DNA from: Stercorarius parasiticus
Lineage: Eukaryota; Chordata; Aves; Charadriiformes; Stercorariidae
Assembly (NCBI GenBank): GCA_013396915.1
Contig: VWZL01002012.1
Span: 310,001 to 374,000 of the forward strand
Length of the DNA stretch: 64,000 nucleotides
Direction of reading: 5' to 3'
Every line of letters begins with the position of its first letter. The stretch's first letter is position 1. Below, piece after piece: positions 37,420 through 50,394 of this stretch. The translations under genes were made by a program, and so were the position numbers. The notes below the pieces were generated by a model. It did not search any database. It was not told the DNA's origin and was given only the letters and a program-made list of their open reading frames with translations.

Positions 37420-37602
37420 GTAGTGAAGCTAAATCATCAGTGGAAGAATTTCCCAAGAGATGTGATAGATTGAATATTTAAATGAAGACTTTCTGAATGA
37501 ACAAAGTCCCTGAGGTGGATTTTTTGAGTCTAGATTAGAAAGAAGGTCAAAGGATTATCTAGATGATAAATGGTCCTGTATGACCTTAAAATTAATGTAT
37601 TT
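37420..37602 (+). mobile_element. CR1 LINE 3' end, forward orientation
   Basis: The order AATCATCAGTGGAAGAATTT, CCCAAGAGATGTGATAGATT, a diverged middle, then TCTAGATGATAAATGGTCCT and TATGACCTTAAAATTAATG follows the terminal 180 or so bases of sauropsid CR1 elements. The usual consensus there reads close to CTAGATGATC...GGCCTTAAAAT. The copy is diverged, non-coding and 5'-truncated. Confidence 0.75.
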
Positions 37603-38435
37603 ATTAAAAATAAACAAAACCCAAACCCATTTACAGCCTCATTTTTTCCCCTATTAGTTTAGCAAAGAGAAAGCAAAATACAATACGTATTTTCTCTCAG
37701 CACAGGAAAGGTGCAGGGCTGTGCTTGACAGCGGGGTTTTGTGGGTGTGTATGTGCAAAGGCCTAGCCATAGGTGGAGCCTTCATTGGAGGCTACTTAAT
37801 TACCTTGCCTTCATTAGAGGTCTACTTAATAAATAAAAAAGATTATTGCTGAGTGAGGTTTTTTTTAGGGTGTCAGTTTTAGAGGTGGGATGATCTTGGT
37901 TACTTTACCAGTGGCATATTGGTGATGTAGGTAATTAAAAAAAGAGTAAAAAAAAAAAAAAAGTAATTGTTTTATATAGATAAAGTAATTTTTTCATAAT
38001 TTTGACTACTTCAAACTGTAGGTTGTTTAATGGATGCCCCTTAAATATGATTGGTTATGTGATATATAATGAAATTCAGATAACTTTAAAATATCCCAAG
38101 CTGAGTAGCTGGTAAACAGACACCTGAAATTACTAGCCACCCTTAAAAATGTGGCCACCACCTTTAAGCAGAATCATAGCATCGAGCAGATGCTGTTATG
38201 TCATCCTCATGGGGATAGCATCCCAGGAATCCAGTCCGTGGTCTGTTTGATGTAGGGAGAATACAAGGCCTGCCGAGGCTGCTGAAAACCCGTAAATAGC
38301 ACTGGGATCTGAAACATATTTCCAGGCAAAACTTGTTCTGCCTCCCAGTAAGCAGTAATTTTCTACCACCAGATTTGTGTTAGAGCTGTACGAGATCCAG
38401 GTGTAGCCAAATTCAAAGTTAAATGGTCATCTCAC
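37603..38435. other. Unique sequence with small duplication and A-run
   Basis: This stretch holds the imperfect duplication at 37,779-37,830 and 15 consecutive A at 37,948-37,962. No gene or element is recognised. Confidence 0.5.
37779..37830. repeat. Imperfect tandem duplication, about 29-bp period
   Basis: CCTTCATTGGAGGCTACTTAAT at 37,779-37,800 recurs as a near copy at 37,808-37,830 with one substitution and one inserted T. Seven bases separate the copies, so this is probably a small local duplication. Confidence 0.75.
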
Positions 38436-38439
38436 CGTG

Positions 38440-38700
38440 GCTTGGTTTTAAATGAAGTGAAAAATAATGCATTAGCTCATCCAAATAACCTACCTTATAA
38501 ACTGAAAACACTGCTGAGAGAAACTTTTAGGGCAAGATTTTTAACTCTCTAGCACTTAATTTCGTGAAAGTATCAGGTGGCTGCAAACCATTACGGTTTT
38601 GATGGTTTCAAAGTGGACACTGATTTTGGTTGACTAATTTGCTGCATGAAGATGTCCGTGCTCTGTTCAGTCTTACCTTCATACAGTTTCAGTGAGGGCT
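38440..38700. promoter_or_regulatory. Candidate conserved regulatory element
   Basis: Repeat-free AT-rich sequence with AATAATGCATTAGC near 38,463, AGCACTTAATTTCG near 38,551 and GGTTGACTAATTTGC near 38,628. It includes CpGs in AT-rich context. The pattern suggests a homeodomain-bound enhancer and was not confirmed by alignment. Confidence 0.25.
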
Positions 38701-39480
38701 GCTGCATTTAAAATAATGTACAAGGACAGAAACGAGCTCATTCCTAGGTGACAATATAATATGATATGGTGATACTTTTTTATAATAAATTCTCTTTTTC
38801 CTTGGAGAGTAAAGGAATGGTAAAGGTGTTTGCCTTTTTTCTTCCTGTCTCCTGAAAATACCATTAAGCTGTGACAGAATATATTATGGCTTCTATCTTA
38901 ATTTGGAGAAATATTTTTTTTTATATGCGTTAATTGTCTTTCTCGTCTAAGAACTGGCTATTTGAAGACCTGATCCAACATCCATTGTGTTAAATGGAAA
39001 GCCTCCTCCAACTGTAAATATAGCTGGATTGCCATTTGCCTGTATTTGACAAGATTTTCTCATCAATGGAGTGAATCCAGGAGCTGTCTCACAGTCATGC
39101 TCAGCATGGTCATTTTCTTCTTTTTTGCTCTTACTGTGACAGTTTTGAGTATCTCTCTTTTAATAGGAAGTTTGAGATTTTAGCTTAACTACAGAACAAA
39201 CGTCAGACTTGAATCAAATTCTTCTCTTAGATCTTCACTTCTCATAAATCCATATCAGAAATACTGTGACAAAACCACCTGAAGCATCTATTCATATACC
39301 TAGAAATAGTTTATGGGGACACTGAAAGACACTGATGTTATCTTTTTAATATTGTAAGGAATAATCCTATTAAAGAAGAAACAAGGAAAACTGTTATGCC
39401 CACAAGGCAGAATTATCCAAAGTTGATTGGAGCGGCTCAGGTTACTCTACAAAGCCCAGGCTGTGTGCTGGCCTATCTTT
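38701..39480. other. AT-rich unique sequence, no gene seen
   Basis: T-rich runs occur near 38,910 and 39,120. No repeat family, exon or RNA gene is recognised. Confidence 0.5.
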
Positions 39481-39484
39481 CCAT

Positions 39485-39935
39485 CAGGGCTTGGTGAATG
39501 AGCAATCATTTGTGGATTCTGCTCATCTCTCTTTGCGAACTTTGTTCAGTGGAATTAGATACAACTTTGACAAATTAGAAGTGCCCCTTAGCCCCACTGT
39601 CCCTGCCACAGCACAGTCTTCCAATTGTACCTGGTTTTCTGAAGTTCGGCTGCGTCTGAGCCGTCAATGGCAGGCCTTCCACAAGGCTACACTTTTTAAT
39701 CAGGGAATCTGTCAGCACTGGCTTCGCCAGGTCTTGCAGCCTTCTCTTAATCCGCAGTGCAAACTGCCCTTCCCTTTGCCTTCCCTCTCTCGCAGCGTAC
39801 TTGGACTCTGAAATAAATATCCCCTTTGTTTACAATGCGCCCGCAACAAAATTAACCTTTGGGATTAATTGCAACACAGAATGGGCTGTGTTTCATCTTT
39901 CCTTATAGCACAGGTTTGGGATTAAACTCAGCTCA
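39485..39935. promoter_or_regulatory. Candidate conserved regulatory element with SOX/FOX and OTX-like sites
   Basis: CCTTTGTTTACAATG at 39,823-39,837 overlaps SOX (CTTTGTT) and FOX (TGTTTAC) words. TTTGGGATTAA occurs twice, at 39,858-39,868 and 39,915-39,925, each holding the GGATTA core bound by OTX/PITX-type homeodomains. AATTAA and TTAATT surround the first copy as an inverted pair. A 106-codon frame spans 39,491-39,811 but shows no domain, and its end lies just upstream of the motif cluster. Enhancer identity is inferred. Confidence 0.35.
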
Positions 39936-42535
39936 GCCACCTGCCTAACCAATGTCTGTTGCTTTTGTATGGTGCAGCTTACCGAACTCTTTTATTTTTC
40001 AGAAAAGTTAATGGGAATTTCAAGTAGTGGCCTTTGGGACAAATACATCTGCAGATGACTTGGGGTGGAGGGAAAGTGGGACTGAGCAATGTGTCTCCCA
40101 GCTCTACATAAAATCCGTAAGCAGAAGTGGACCAAGAGGTTTGTCGTTCAGCTCAGGAAACAGGCACCACTGAAATGGGTACCACCGCTGATTTATACTA
40201 CTCAGCAGTATCGGGGGAATCAGTCTGGCCCAGGCGTTTCTAATCTGTACCTTGCCTTATTTATTTATTTTGTTTTTCTTTCCCTCTTTGTAAAGAGTAT
40301 TTGATAAACCTGTCACACTGGTGGGACTGGAAATTAGCAGCATGTTCTTTGTCACAGAACCAAAAACCACAAGTTCTTTGCTCTGCCCTGCCATTTCTTG
40401 TGCCCATGCCCCCTGCTCCTGATGTGGAGGAGCTTTTGGCCTAAAAGGGTTGGGAAGATACTTTATGGTCCTTTTCTGAACCTGTTTGCTAAGATGGGTT
40501 GTTGCAACCAGATGACGTAAGGAAACTTTAGCATCTGCTTACTGGCCCTGTAGAGACTGGCCTGAGACAGGTCCTTCGGTTTTCTATGGGCAATTGAACC
40601 ACCTGCTTGGTTATCATAACAAATTTTTGTGTTGCCTTTGGCTCATGATGTTTCCACAAATTGTCATCTGTAGTCGGGTGTGATGTCCCTTGGTCACTTG
40701 GTAGAGGTCAGAAGATGAACTTACTGCTCTCTTCAGAAAACATCATTGTTGGCTCCCCTTATTGCTACTGGGAATAAATCTTGCCCATATAGCCAACTGT
40801 CACCTTAGTTTATCTTTGAAGGAAAATGAAGGTTGTCTGCATTCTGTGTATGTCTGTGCATGTGCCCCCCTTATTTTATATAACAGTTTAGTGTTGTTCA
40901 CCCTTAAAGCCATATGAAATAAGTTTTAAACTCAAAGGTAACTAAGTTCCCCTAATATTAGGGAAGACAAGAAACTGGACAGGGAAGAGAGACACTATCA
41001 GAGCCTTTATTGAAAGCATGGTTTCAGTGTGAGTTGTCAAGTTATTTAACACCAGAGAATTGACAAAGGAAGGAATCTCATAATACTCTTGCTGCCAGAA
41101 AACCTTCAGACTTTTGCGCCGTCTTAGATGCAGAAGTCAATCAACCACAAGAACCAAATAAGAAAGAAACCAGACTTCATTAGTTCCAATCCTCATGGTA
41201 CTATTTCTTTCATTTATGGTTGTTCTGGAAGCGGAGATGGCTTCCCAGTGATGCATGTGCTCCACGCCTTCATCACCTCGGGGTTAGCGCTCAGTGCTTG
41301 GGGCCGCTCTTGCAGAGGACTTAAGCGAGCACAGCCTGTAGCAACCTTTCTCTTGAAGGTCACCTACTATTAGCCCATAAATCTTGAGCTTTATGCTCTG
41401 TTCTGGCTACCTGTTTATTTCAGGATATAATTCAAGGTGTTGGTTATGATCTTATTAAGCCCTTAAAGGCCTGAGACAAGGTTAGCTGAGAAAATTGCTT
41501 CTCCCCCCACCCCCCCACTTCATGCCCTATCATGGGAGTTATGATCTGTTGGGTTCCTGTGATTATTCTTCCTGCAGTCAACAACACAGCTTTGTCAGTG
41601 AAGCAGAGTGTATGCCTCTGAAACAGGCCTCTCTGGCGGCCTGAAAAAGTCCAGGTGTAGTGAATGCAGTACGAAGCAGGCAACTTCAGTCAACATTTTG
41701 AAATTTCCATGGCTATTTTTTTTCTGTAGAAGGATCTGGGGGCTCTGTTCTGTGGTGGCGTACGTCATCGACTCTTGTATTTGCTGCTGGGTGCCCCACT
41801 GTTGCAGTGTTTGCAAAGGCATAATGGATAAAAGCTCACGCAGATGTTAATACTTGTTTTGCGGTGAAACATGGCAGATGAGATCATGCCCTCTGACTGC
41901 TCATGCTATAGCTTGGGAAACCTGGAGCAGTGAAGCCTGAGCTCCAGAGACAGCTGGGGCAATACTGGAAAGGTCAGTGGAGAGTGCCGGAGGATTGACG
42001 AGCTCCTCAGTGAGGTGGGAGAGGCTGAGAAAGGCATGATAGGAAATCAAAGCAGTGAGGCAGTAAGAGGAGGTAAGAAGTGGGTGCTGAGGCTGCCTTG
42101 AAAGTTCCCTTGAGGACCTTGTTAATAGAAAGTTCACTGCAAGTCTTGGTTGGGGAAAAATACTTTTTTTTCTTTGATGGTGCAAACATTTCTTCCTCTC
42201 CTAAACCTTCAAGGTCCTTTGTGTCAACTCTTGTACACTTCAAAAAAAGTGCATCAAGTATCAGTACAAAGTGAACTAAAAGATGCAGTACTTGTTAGAT
42301 TTTGCTGTTTTGTTTGGTTTTTTTTACACATCTTTACCTCCTCACAGCTGATCTTGTTGCATTAGTACAGCCACCTTCTGTGGCCATTCCACGGTTAAGC
42401 TCTTTGTACCACACCTGTTTTATTTGCTTGTGTTGGGCTGCTATCAGAAAGGAAATTAATAACAACATTTTACATTTTAACAAAGAAAATGTTATATCCT
42501 TCCCACTCCCTTTGTGCATAATCTGATCTTAAGGG
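39936..42535. other. Unique sequence, no gene seen
   Basis: A C-rich stretch lies at about 41,503-41,518. Segment 41,200-41,370 has more CpG than its surroundings and an 81-codon frame without a known domain. Overlapping frames near 41.6-42.5 kb on both strands are not convincing. Confidence 0.45.
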
Positions 42536-42541
42536 TCTTGC

Positions 42542-42570
42542 TGAAATTTGTGCTATAGACACAAATTTCA
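42542..42570. other. Perfect 11-bp inverted repeat
   Basis: TGAAATTTGTG at 42,542-42,552 is exactly complementary to CACAAATTTCA at 42,560-42,570, with a seven-base spacer CTATAGA. It could form a small hairpin or be a symmetric binding site. No terminator or mobile-element context is evident. Confidence 0.7.
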
Positions 42571-45555
42571 CATCACTGGGTGGTCTTACACACCACAAGT
42601 TTTGTAATACCTAGAGCTAGCAGTTGGAGTCAGCAATAGCTTTTCCGTGCGGGGCCAGCCAGAGAATGACAGTGTTTGCAACAACTTTTGAGGTTTTAAA
42701 GTATTTGTTTTTCTTCATCAGTAGAACAGAGGCAAGGGCTCCTGAGCATTTAATGGGAGGGAATTTTGTGAAAGAAGTCAGGTTTATGATTTCTTTCCTT
42801 CCCAGTGACAGAGTGAGTGGTCTAGCCCAGGCCTCAGAGATCTTCCTTTTTCCTCACTGAAATAGATACTGCTGTGAAATGTTCCCGCTTGGACAAAACT
42901 AGCATATTTTGATCAAAAAAATATTTTGCTAAGAATTGTTCCAGGCAGCTCCCCTCTGAATGACTTTGATCACTCTAGTTAACTGTTTTAATTCAGGTCA
43001 GTTTTCCATGGCAGCAAGCTGTCTGTGGCGCAGATTCTGCTCCTGCTGGCAGAGTAGCCTTTTCCTTCCTTCAGAGCAACATCAAGAGCTGTTCCGTGTT
43101 ACGTTTACCAGGGGAAGAATTTACTGTTCCATTATTCCATCAAATTATATAAATGAAATAGTGGTGATAATTCTAGCTCATCAGCAGCAATACGTTTACT
43201 CATTATCTATGCCAGACTGAAGGTATATAATTAAACTATACGAAGGACCTTGAAGTGATGTTAGCATTTTAATACAGAGAAGTAGAAAAATTCATGGAAG
43301 GCTGAATCTCGATTTGTAATATTTCTGAGGTCACTGTAGAGCCTGTGACCATGTGTGATATTAGGTATGCTTACAGATACATAATAATGAGCCACACTTA
43401 AGTTCAGCTAAAACCATGTGAGATGCTGGCAATCAAACCTGCAAGCACTTGCAAAGAGGCTATTAACAACTCAAAAATGATTCAATGCTTAAGCAAAAAC
43501 TGTGGCGTTACTCCTGCTTTTCTAAATACTCTTTGCTGATGGAGCTTTGACCCACTTTTGATGTTCATAAGCTTAGTTTCAAATAACGATGAGCATTGAA
43601 GTCACACCAAATTAGAAGTTGTGTGTGATACTTTAATGAGAAACTGGTGTGAAACTTGAGTTGTGTTGACCAAAGATTGCTTGGAGAGTTGAGGCTTGTT
43701 CTGATGAGAAACTCAAAGGTTGCAACTCTGTGGAGGAAGGTGTTTGCACCGAGTTCAAATCAAGTTTCACGTGACCGTTGTGTTGGGTCTGGAGTTGGCT
43801 CTGCCATAGGCTTTCTGGCTCCAGGGTTTTTCAAATCTGGAACTTTAATGTCCCTTAATAAGTAACGGGCTGTTCAGCCCAGTGAGCTAAAACTTTGTCT
43901 GGGAAAAGACTTGGAGCAACCTACCAAGCAAACTTGTTCCTGTACTAGGTTAATGCACTGTGTAAGCTGATTTTTTTGGGGTTTATGCAGAAACTCAGTA
44001 ATCAGCAGGCTTTCTGCTCAGTGCTAGATTTACATCGGCTGGGTAAAGTGTTTTAAAAAGCTAACCCCAGCCATGTTCTTCTCTAAAATAAATGAGAATT
44101 ATGTCACTGACAACATTTAAAAAAAAAAAAAAAAGGTTGGATTCTTTTGTATCATCTTGTGTTAACCTAAGTTTATGTGCAGATTATGTGCAGCAACAAT
44201 GATCAGTATTGTTTTATACTGTAGATGTACTCTGTGGGGATTAAGCCTTCTCAATTTACATGATAATGAGGGCAAGGTGATGTTTCTTCAGTGCCTTTCA
44301 TGATGAGACCTTCAGATCATACTAAGTAGGAGCTCCAGAGGGATTTTGGCTCTGGTGCTGTCCCTGGAAGTGAGACCCTACGCGGTATTTTCCTGGTAGT
44401 GATAACAGTTTAGATCATACTTAACCCAAATATTGGGGCCAGGGTGTTACTGTTGTTTCTATTTGCGTGGTTATTTTTAACCTGCTGAATTCTCTGGCCA
44501 GCTATGTAACAGCCGTGTGGAAACAAGTTATCTCAGACAAGTGCTGCTGCAAAAGATTACCCAATGTCCAGGCACTGCTTCATCTCCCAAAAGAAATGCA
44601 ACGTGCACCTAACCAAATGGAGTCTGTGGCTGCATGTTCTGTTTCAGGTAGCCAAGGCGTTCCCAAACCCGCTGGCTTGTCTCTGCTCTGTGCTGGCCCT
44701 CTGTGCCACCCAGTGCCTTGTGCTGAATTGTCTCAGGAAACTGATACATCCTTTAAAAACATAATCTTGTGAACTGGAGAATTTCTTAGGAATCTACAGC
44801 ATAAGGGAGAGTGGACTTACTATACCTGCAATAGCTTGGAGATGGGGAGGGAGAGCAGTATGGCTCAGTTGCTGTGCAGTGTCCTTTATACAGCTGTTTG
44901 TGGGGTACAATTCTCAATCTACAATTGCTTTTCCTCTTATTTCCTTCCATCTCTTACTTTTGTAGTTCAGATAAACTGCTGAAAATTATTCTTCTTTTCC
45001 CAGAACACAAAGCAGTCCAGCAATAAGCAACATGCAGGGATTGTGTAAAACGGAGAGCTTTGGCTCCGTGAAAGGAAGGAGATGAGCATTCCCTCATGGA
45101 AGCAATATCCATCTCACAGTCAGGTCCCTGTGCTGCGACTGGCTTGTTGAAATGGGTTTCTCTGGGTGGCAAAGTGCCTCCCTGACCAAGGACCGGGCAG
45201 TGTGGGATGGGGCAAGAGCAGGGGCAGTGAGCACTGCACTGCAGAAAGGACTGATGATGAGGGTTGTGTTTTTGCGAGAAGTCAGGAAAATTCTCAGTGC
45301 TGTTCTCTCTGCCTTGGAACTTTCAATTATTCTTCAGCTATAAAAAATCCCCCGTGTCCTGCTGCTCTATATGCATTTTCTTGTAGCTAGAGTTTATTAT
45401 ATACTAAATATGCTGAGCTGGACATTGAGAGTTGGGACAATATACTACCAGAGGATGTGGTCTGTTCTGCCGTTTTACGGTCTGTGCTTCTGAGGCCTCT
45501 GATTCCTCAGTTTAGAAATCCTACAAATGAAACGTGATGCCTACTGAGTCTCATC
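42571..45555. other. Unique sequence with A-run
   Basis: Sixteen A lie at 44,119-44,134. A weak match to the palindromic relic repeat (GATTTACATCGGCTGGG) lies at about 44,027-44,043. AT-rich sequence around 43,380-43,520 could be regulatory. Frames such as 44,467-44,772 lack recognised domains. Confidence 0.4.
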
Positions 45556-45559
45556 TGTA

Positions 45560-45625
45560 CAATTTTTCTGTGCCACTGAGCCTCTACCCCATCTGTAAAT
45601 ACAGGTTTAGAAGCAGGAAAAATTG
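45560..45625 (+). repeat. MIR-like SINE relic
   Basis: TTCTGTGCCACTGAGCCTCT followed by ACCCCATCTGTAAATACAGG resembles the MIR segment near CTGTGCCTCAGTTTCCCCAT and CTGTAAAATGGG. Only about 65 bases are alignable by eye, so the copy is very old and the call tentative. Confidence 0.4.
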
Positions 45626-45629
45626 CGGT

Positions 45630-46905
45630 ACTTGGAAGAAATACTAATGACAGAACAGTGGAGTTCTTGATTCACAGTTGCTTCTCAATTACTGATTGCT
45701 TTTGAATATCTTTGCATGTTCAGTTTTAAAAGATGGCTAACCATATTGGCAATATGGATTGAACCACCATGTTGCTGAAAACTTGGTGAACATATTGGGG
45801 AAAAGAGACTCGTTTAGTTTTTGAAAATTCTTTTTTGGGTGGGGAGACAAGTTTATCTGAATCTATTGTACTTAGTATTTTCCTTCTTCACCCTCTGTAG
45901 TTTTGCAGCCTCAGAACAAAGATGGGATGTTGCATTTATGGCCAGGCACCACTGTTCAGATGTGATGTGAGATGGCATATCTGCAGATACCTGCACTTCT
46001 GACTTCCCTACAGCTGCTCGTCAGGTCGGGATACACCATATGCCATGACATAGTTATCTGATCTCTGTGCTGGAGATTCTAAGTCAATCACGTAGTTTTT
46101 GCTACGGCTTTTGTCTGATGACAGAGCTGTCTTGGACAGAACATGCCATTCCTGGTACCTGAGTTGGCACATTTAGAGTATGTTCTGATATCTCTATGTA
46201 GCACCACACTGTACCACAAAAAAGAACTTAAAATATTAGTTTTGCAACATCTGGCTGTGCAGTTGCCACTCTAAGTTATTTCCCCAGATGCAGAAAGTGG
46301 CAGCAGTCCAAGAAAGATCCAGTTTACTTTAACAGGCTCATGAAATCCTTCTGTACTCTGCTTTTCAGCAGTCCCAGTGCATCTTTCAGCCATTTGTGAG
46401 TTTTAGCTTCAAAACACCCCTGTGAAGTACAAGCTCTGCTACATGGAGAATCGAGACATGGGGCAGAATGACATGAAACACACAGGTAGGCGCAGACGCG
46501 TCTGAACTCTCTTTGTTCGTGGTCCTGGTTAGCTGGTGGATGTCTGCGCCTTGCCATACAGCCGAGCTCTAAGAACACAGAGAATACAATAACATGACTC
46601 AAATCCCAGTGCCCAGATAGGGCTTCTCTGCCAGACTATACCACCTGGAAGTCTTATGGCAAACATACATGCCTTAAAATTTCATTAAGAAGCCATGCTT
46701 CTTCACTAGGAATTAAAGTCCTGTAACTTCTGATGCACTCCTTGCAGTTGTGCTTGTGTTCTCAAACCCCTGCAGAACGCAGGTCGGGATTTCCCACCTT
46801 CCCAGCACTTCTGGACGGAGCATTCCTTCCGCAGATGGGTTACAAGCAATCACGGGTGTAGTAACTTATCCTTCTGAACTGCCTCAGTGACAGCAAGAGC
46901 TAGCG
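45630..46905. other. Unique sequence, no gene seen
   Basis: A 92-codon minus-strand frame at 46,324-46,602 has no known domain. No repeat or RNA gene is recognised. Confidence 0.45.
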
Positions 46906-46909
46906 ATGA

Positions 46910-47220
46910 CAGCCTGATTTAAAGTTGTCTGTAATATAATGAGCATAACCATAAGTAGAGGAGAATTAGCCAATTACTGTTGCTTAGGGATTGCTTTGTG
47001 AGGTTACTTCAAATTAATTGTTTAGGAGCTGAATTAGCATCAGATGCCACCAAGGGACAAGTGGTTAATTGTAATGAGTTTTTGTATTATGCCACTCCCT
47101 AACAATAAGGCTGTTCTTGGGAACAGGGCATTTTATATGTCACGAGAAGGTGTCCATTATAAATAGGGGTTGGAATAAACTCAAGCTCTGGTAGTTTATT
47201 ATTAGAGGTAGCCTAGAGAG
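46910..47220. promoter_or_regulatory. Candidate conserved regulatory element rich in TAAT cores
   Basis: GAATTAGC occurs twice (near 46,963 and 47,031), with CAATTAC, AATTAATTG and GGTTAATTGTAATGAG nearby, a dense set of homeodomain cores. TTATAAATAG at 47,157-47,166 resembles a MEF2 site or a TATA box. The segment is free of repeats and simple sequence. It is among the strongest enhancer-like segments here, although alignment is needed. Confidence 0.4.
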
Positions 47221-47920
47221 AGAGCTGAAGAAATTTCAGTATGTTTAACAGATGCTTATCAATCATCGCAATGGAAAGTGTTGCGAAAACTTTTAAAGGA
47301 TGGAGAGTGTCCTCCCTCCACCCCCCACCCTTTGAAGATTCTGCGCGTGTACATAAACCCAAAACATACAAATGTCCCAGTTGACGTGTTGTGTTGTGAC
47401 AAGTCATCTCAGATTGTGTCAATCATATTGCCTTATGCTATATTAAGTGACACACTGTAATGTGATTGATACAACATGAAATGACACATCATTGTGCAAA
47501 ATATCATCTGGAAAATTTAGGAAACTACTGAGGAGCAGAAGCTGATCTTAGACTGTGGCCTTTCAAGTTTTGAGTCAGGAAAACTAAAGAAGTAAAAGAA
47601 ACTCCCTGGAATCAGACCTGCAGCTGCCATTGAGAATAAGGTCAAGTGTGCTCTACTACCTGAATCTCTTCATGAGTAATTAGTGGGTCAGTTTTAAAAA
47701 ATGTCCTTGTTCCTTGGGGACTGACAAGTATCTGTGGGTCTGAATTGAATTTCTCTGAACCAGTTGGCACATCATTAATCATTAGTGTATCTGCACCATA
47801 CAAACAGGGCTGCAAGCTAAATGCACCCAGTTTCAGTTCAGGAAAAAAAGCCCTTTCAAAACAAAACCTAAACAGACTGTGCTCCCTTTCTCTGTCTGGA
47901 TTCTGCTTTCCTCACACCCT

Positions 47921-47961
47921 CTTTTTTCTTTTTTCTTTTTTCTTTTTTCTTTTCTTTTTTC
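47921..47961. repeat. Pyrimidine microsatellite, mainly TTTTTTC units
   Basis: Runs of four to six T separated by single C repeat about six times. The all-pyrimidine strand could adopt a triplex form, and its length is probably variable. Confidence 0.85.
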
Positions 47962-50394
47962 TACATTAACTGAAATCTCAAATACTGAGTCTCTAGACCC
48001 CATCATGAAGTCCAGTAGCATCCTATTGTGACACCTCTGAAACACAGTGGCATCAGTGGGGGTCACCAGTAAGTGCTGTAGAGAAGCTTCTCCCTGACAG
48101 CATGGTGCAGGGCTTCCTAATCTGTGGGTACCTGTCTTGGAGCTGGTGGGTGAACGCAGACTGAGAGCTTCCTCCCCATACCTCCATGGCATGGCCTTTT
48201 GCACTTACCACCTGCAGACACGTGAGCGAACTAACCTTGGGAACGTGTGTTGGTAGTATCGTGTTACACTGATGACCAGAGCCGTTACTGAAGCAAATAT
48301 TTCCTGGAAATGGGAATTTTTCTGAAATCAGAGCATTAAAGTGAACAGGAACTTTTGAATTGGGTCGTCTTTGCCAGTGGACGCTTGCTAGTGGGATTTA
48401 GGGGTTGCTTTCTTCCTCTTGCTGGGAAAAATGGTCCAGGGATAAAAGTTTAAACCTGACTTGGTGCTGCCAGTGGGTAATAAAAGACAGAATAAACCCA
48501 AGCATTTTGAACATGAAGGCCATAGTCTATTCTAGATTTCAACAAAAAATCATTAGCTAGCTATCTTTTTATCATACTACAAAATACAATAAATAAAGTG
48601 GACAATAGTTAAGCACTTACAAAGTCAGTTGCTCAGTAAGTTTTTTATTTTAACAGCCTCTTATCCCTTTCCTTTTAGTGGTGGAGACTAGGGTTTTTCC
48701 CTGATGGGGAGACAATAGCGATAAGTTGTCCTTTCCAGAGACAGGAGAGTTCTGTTGGAGCTATTATTGTTGCTGCTGTCTTGGAGCCTAATTCCCCCTG
48801 TGCCTTGAGGACAGGACAAGAAAAACGCACAAAGACAAAGAAGGACAATGAAGTCAGGGGAGCTACTTCTCTGTTTGATGGTGATTCTTACCTGATGCTG
48901 ATTCTTTTTGGAATGGCTGGCCAATTTTTATTTGCTTTGGGCTGTTTAACATTGCCTTTTCTTAAGTGTTGTTTACAGCAGCCTTTGGAAGCCTAGCAAA
49001 GCTGCTCTCAGAGAGAGAACAGAACAGAAATGAAAATAATTAAAAAAAAAAAAAAGGGTGGAGGGGGTGAGGGATGGAGAAAGAAGCATAAGGAATGCTA
49101 TTTCAGGAGGTGCTTTCATTTGCCATTACAGATGTCCAGGGTTTAGCCAGCATCAGGGGAAGTGCTGAAACCATCTCTCTGAGACAAAGAAAGCCCAGCA
49201 GTGTCCCAGGGAAATTGTGAAAAATATTAATGTTTGTTTTGCTTGTGGTTTGTGTTAACTGGTAGAAGGGACTTGAGTGAACAAGTTGAAATGGCTCTTG
49301 TTAATTCAAGTAACGTAGCATGCATCTGGCTGGCCCAGGCCAGATTTGTTTTATGATCGTGCCATCCAGACACGGAAGGAGATGCGTAGAGTACAGAGAA
49401 GCAAGGCATTTAAGCTCAGCACTGCTTTAAATGGTCATTTCTACAGCTCCTGGCATGTCTCTAGCCAACTCTGAGCACAGAAAGAGTAAATTGGGTCCTT
49501 TTGTGCCATTGTTGTAGGCTTGTTGCAAAGAGATGTGGCCTTTGGACATAAACGCATGGACAGAATTAAATGTTAGTTGAACCTGGTTTTATGCTTGCAG
49601 GTTTTTGAGTAAAGGTGCCAACGTCGTTTTTATTGCTCTTGTGACTGCTCTTGGTCCAGGTCAGATGTGCCTGGAGGGTACAGGCTACAGGTGTGGGTGT
49701 TGCAGAGCCATGCGACTACCAGAATAGCAGTGTGAGGATCAGCAAAATGCTGAATGTTTATCTAGAGCTTATAAAAACCTTTTTTAGCTTGTAGTCAGCC
49801 TGGAAACCTTCATCAGGATAATTCTGATGCTTCTTGGTTGAGACTGGGTCAGAACTACGGCCTTTCCTAAGGTATATCACTATTGCTTTTCCTGCAAGGC
49901 AGGAAATGTTTACGAGGTTAGTGCATAGTCAAGGGTTACAAGAATAACCAAAATCAAATTTGCAAACAGGTTTGTAAACGGAGGACTTTGGTTCCTTGCC
50001 AGTGTTTGGCTTTGTCCAACACCAGGTACCGTGTAGCTGGATACTCCTAAAAATATTTGCAAGTCCAAACAGTTTCACAGTCTTTAACTGGAACGTCATT
50101 ACTAATTCAATACTGAACATTATCATTCCCCTGGTAGAAGCAAAAAGAAAAAAAAAAAGAATCAGTCATCTGGTGAAGGAGTGGGAAATATGCTGTATAA
50201 GCAGTCCTATGGCTGGAATTGTTACCAGCAATTAGGCAAAACGGAGCCTGGGAAGGCTATGCAGTTAATTTGTGAATTTAAAGACTTAAATATACAGCCA
50301 GTTTAGTTAAATAAATCCAATTTCAATAGAGATAATAAAAACAAAGAAAATCCTAAAGCAGGCTAATTTTTTCCTTAACCCACACTTAAAGAAA

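Noticed and set aside
41503..41518. C-rich tract as an i-motif or promoter element
   Set aside because: Only short runs are present, with no CpG island or transcript context; it is treated as simple sequence.
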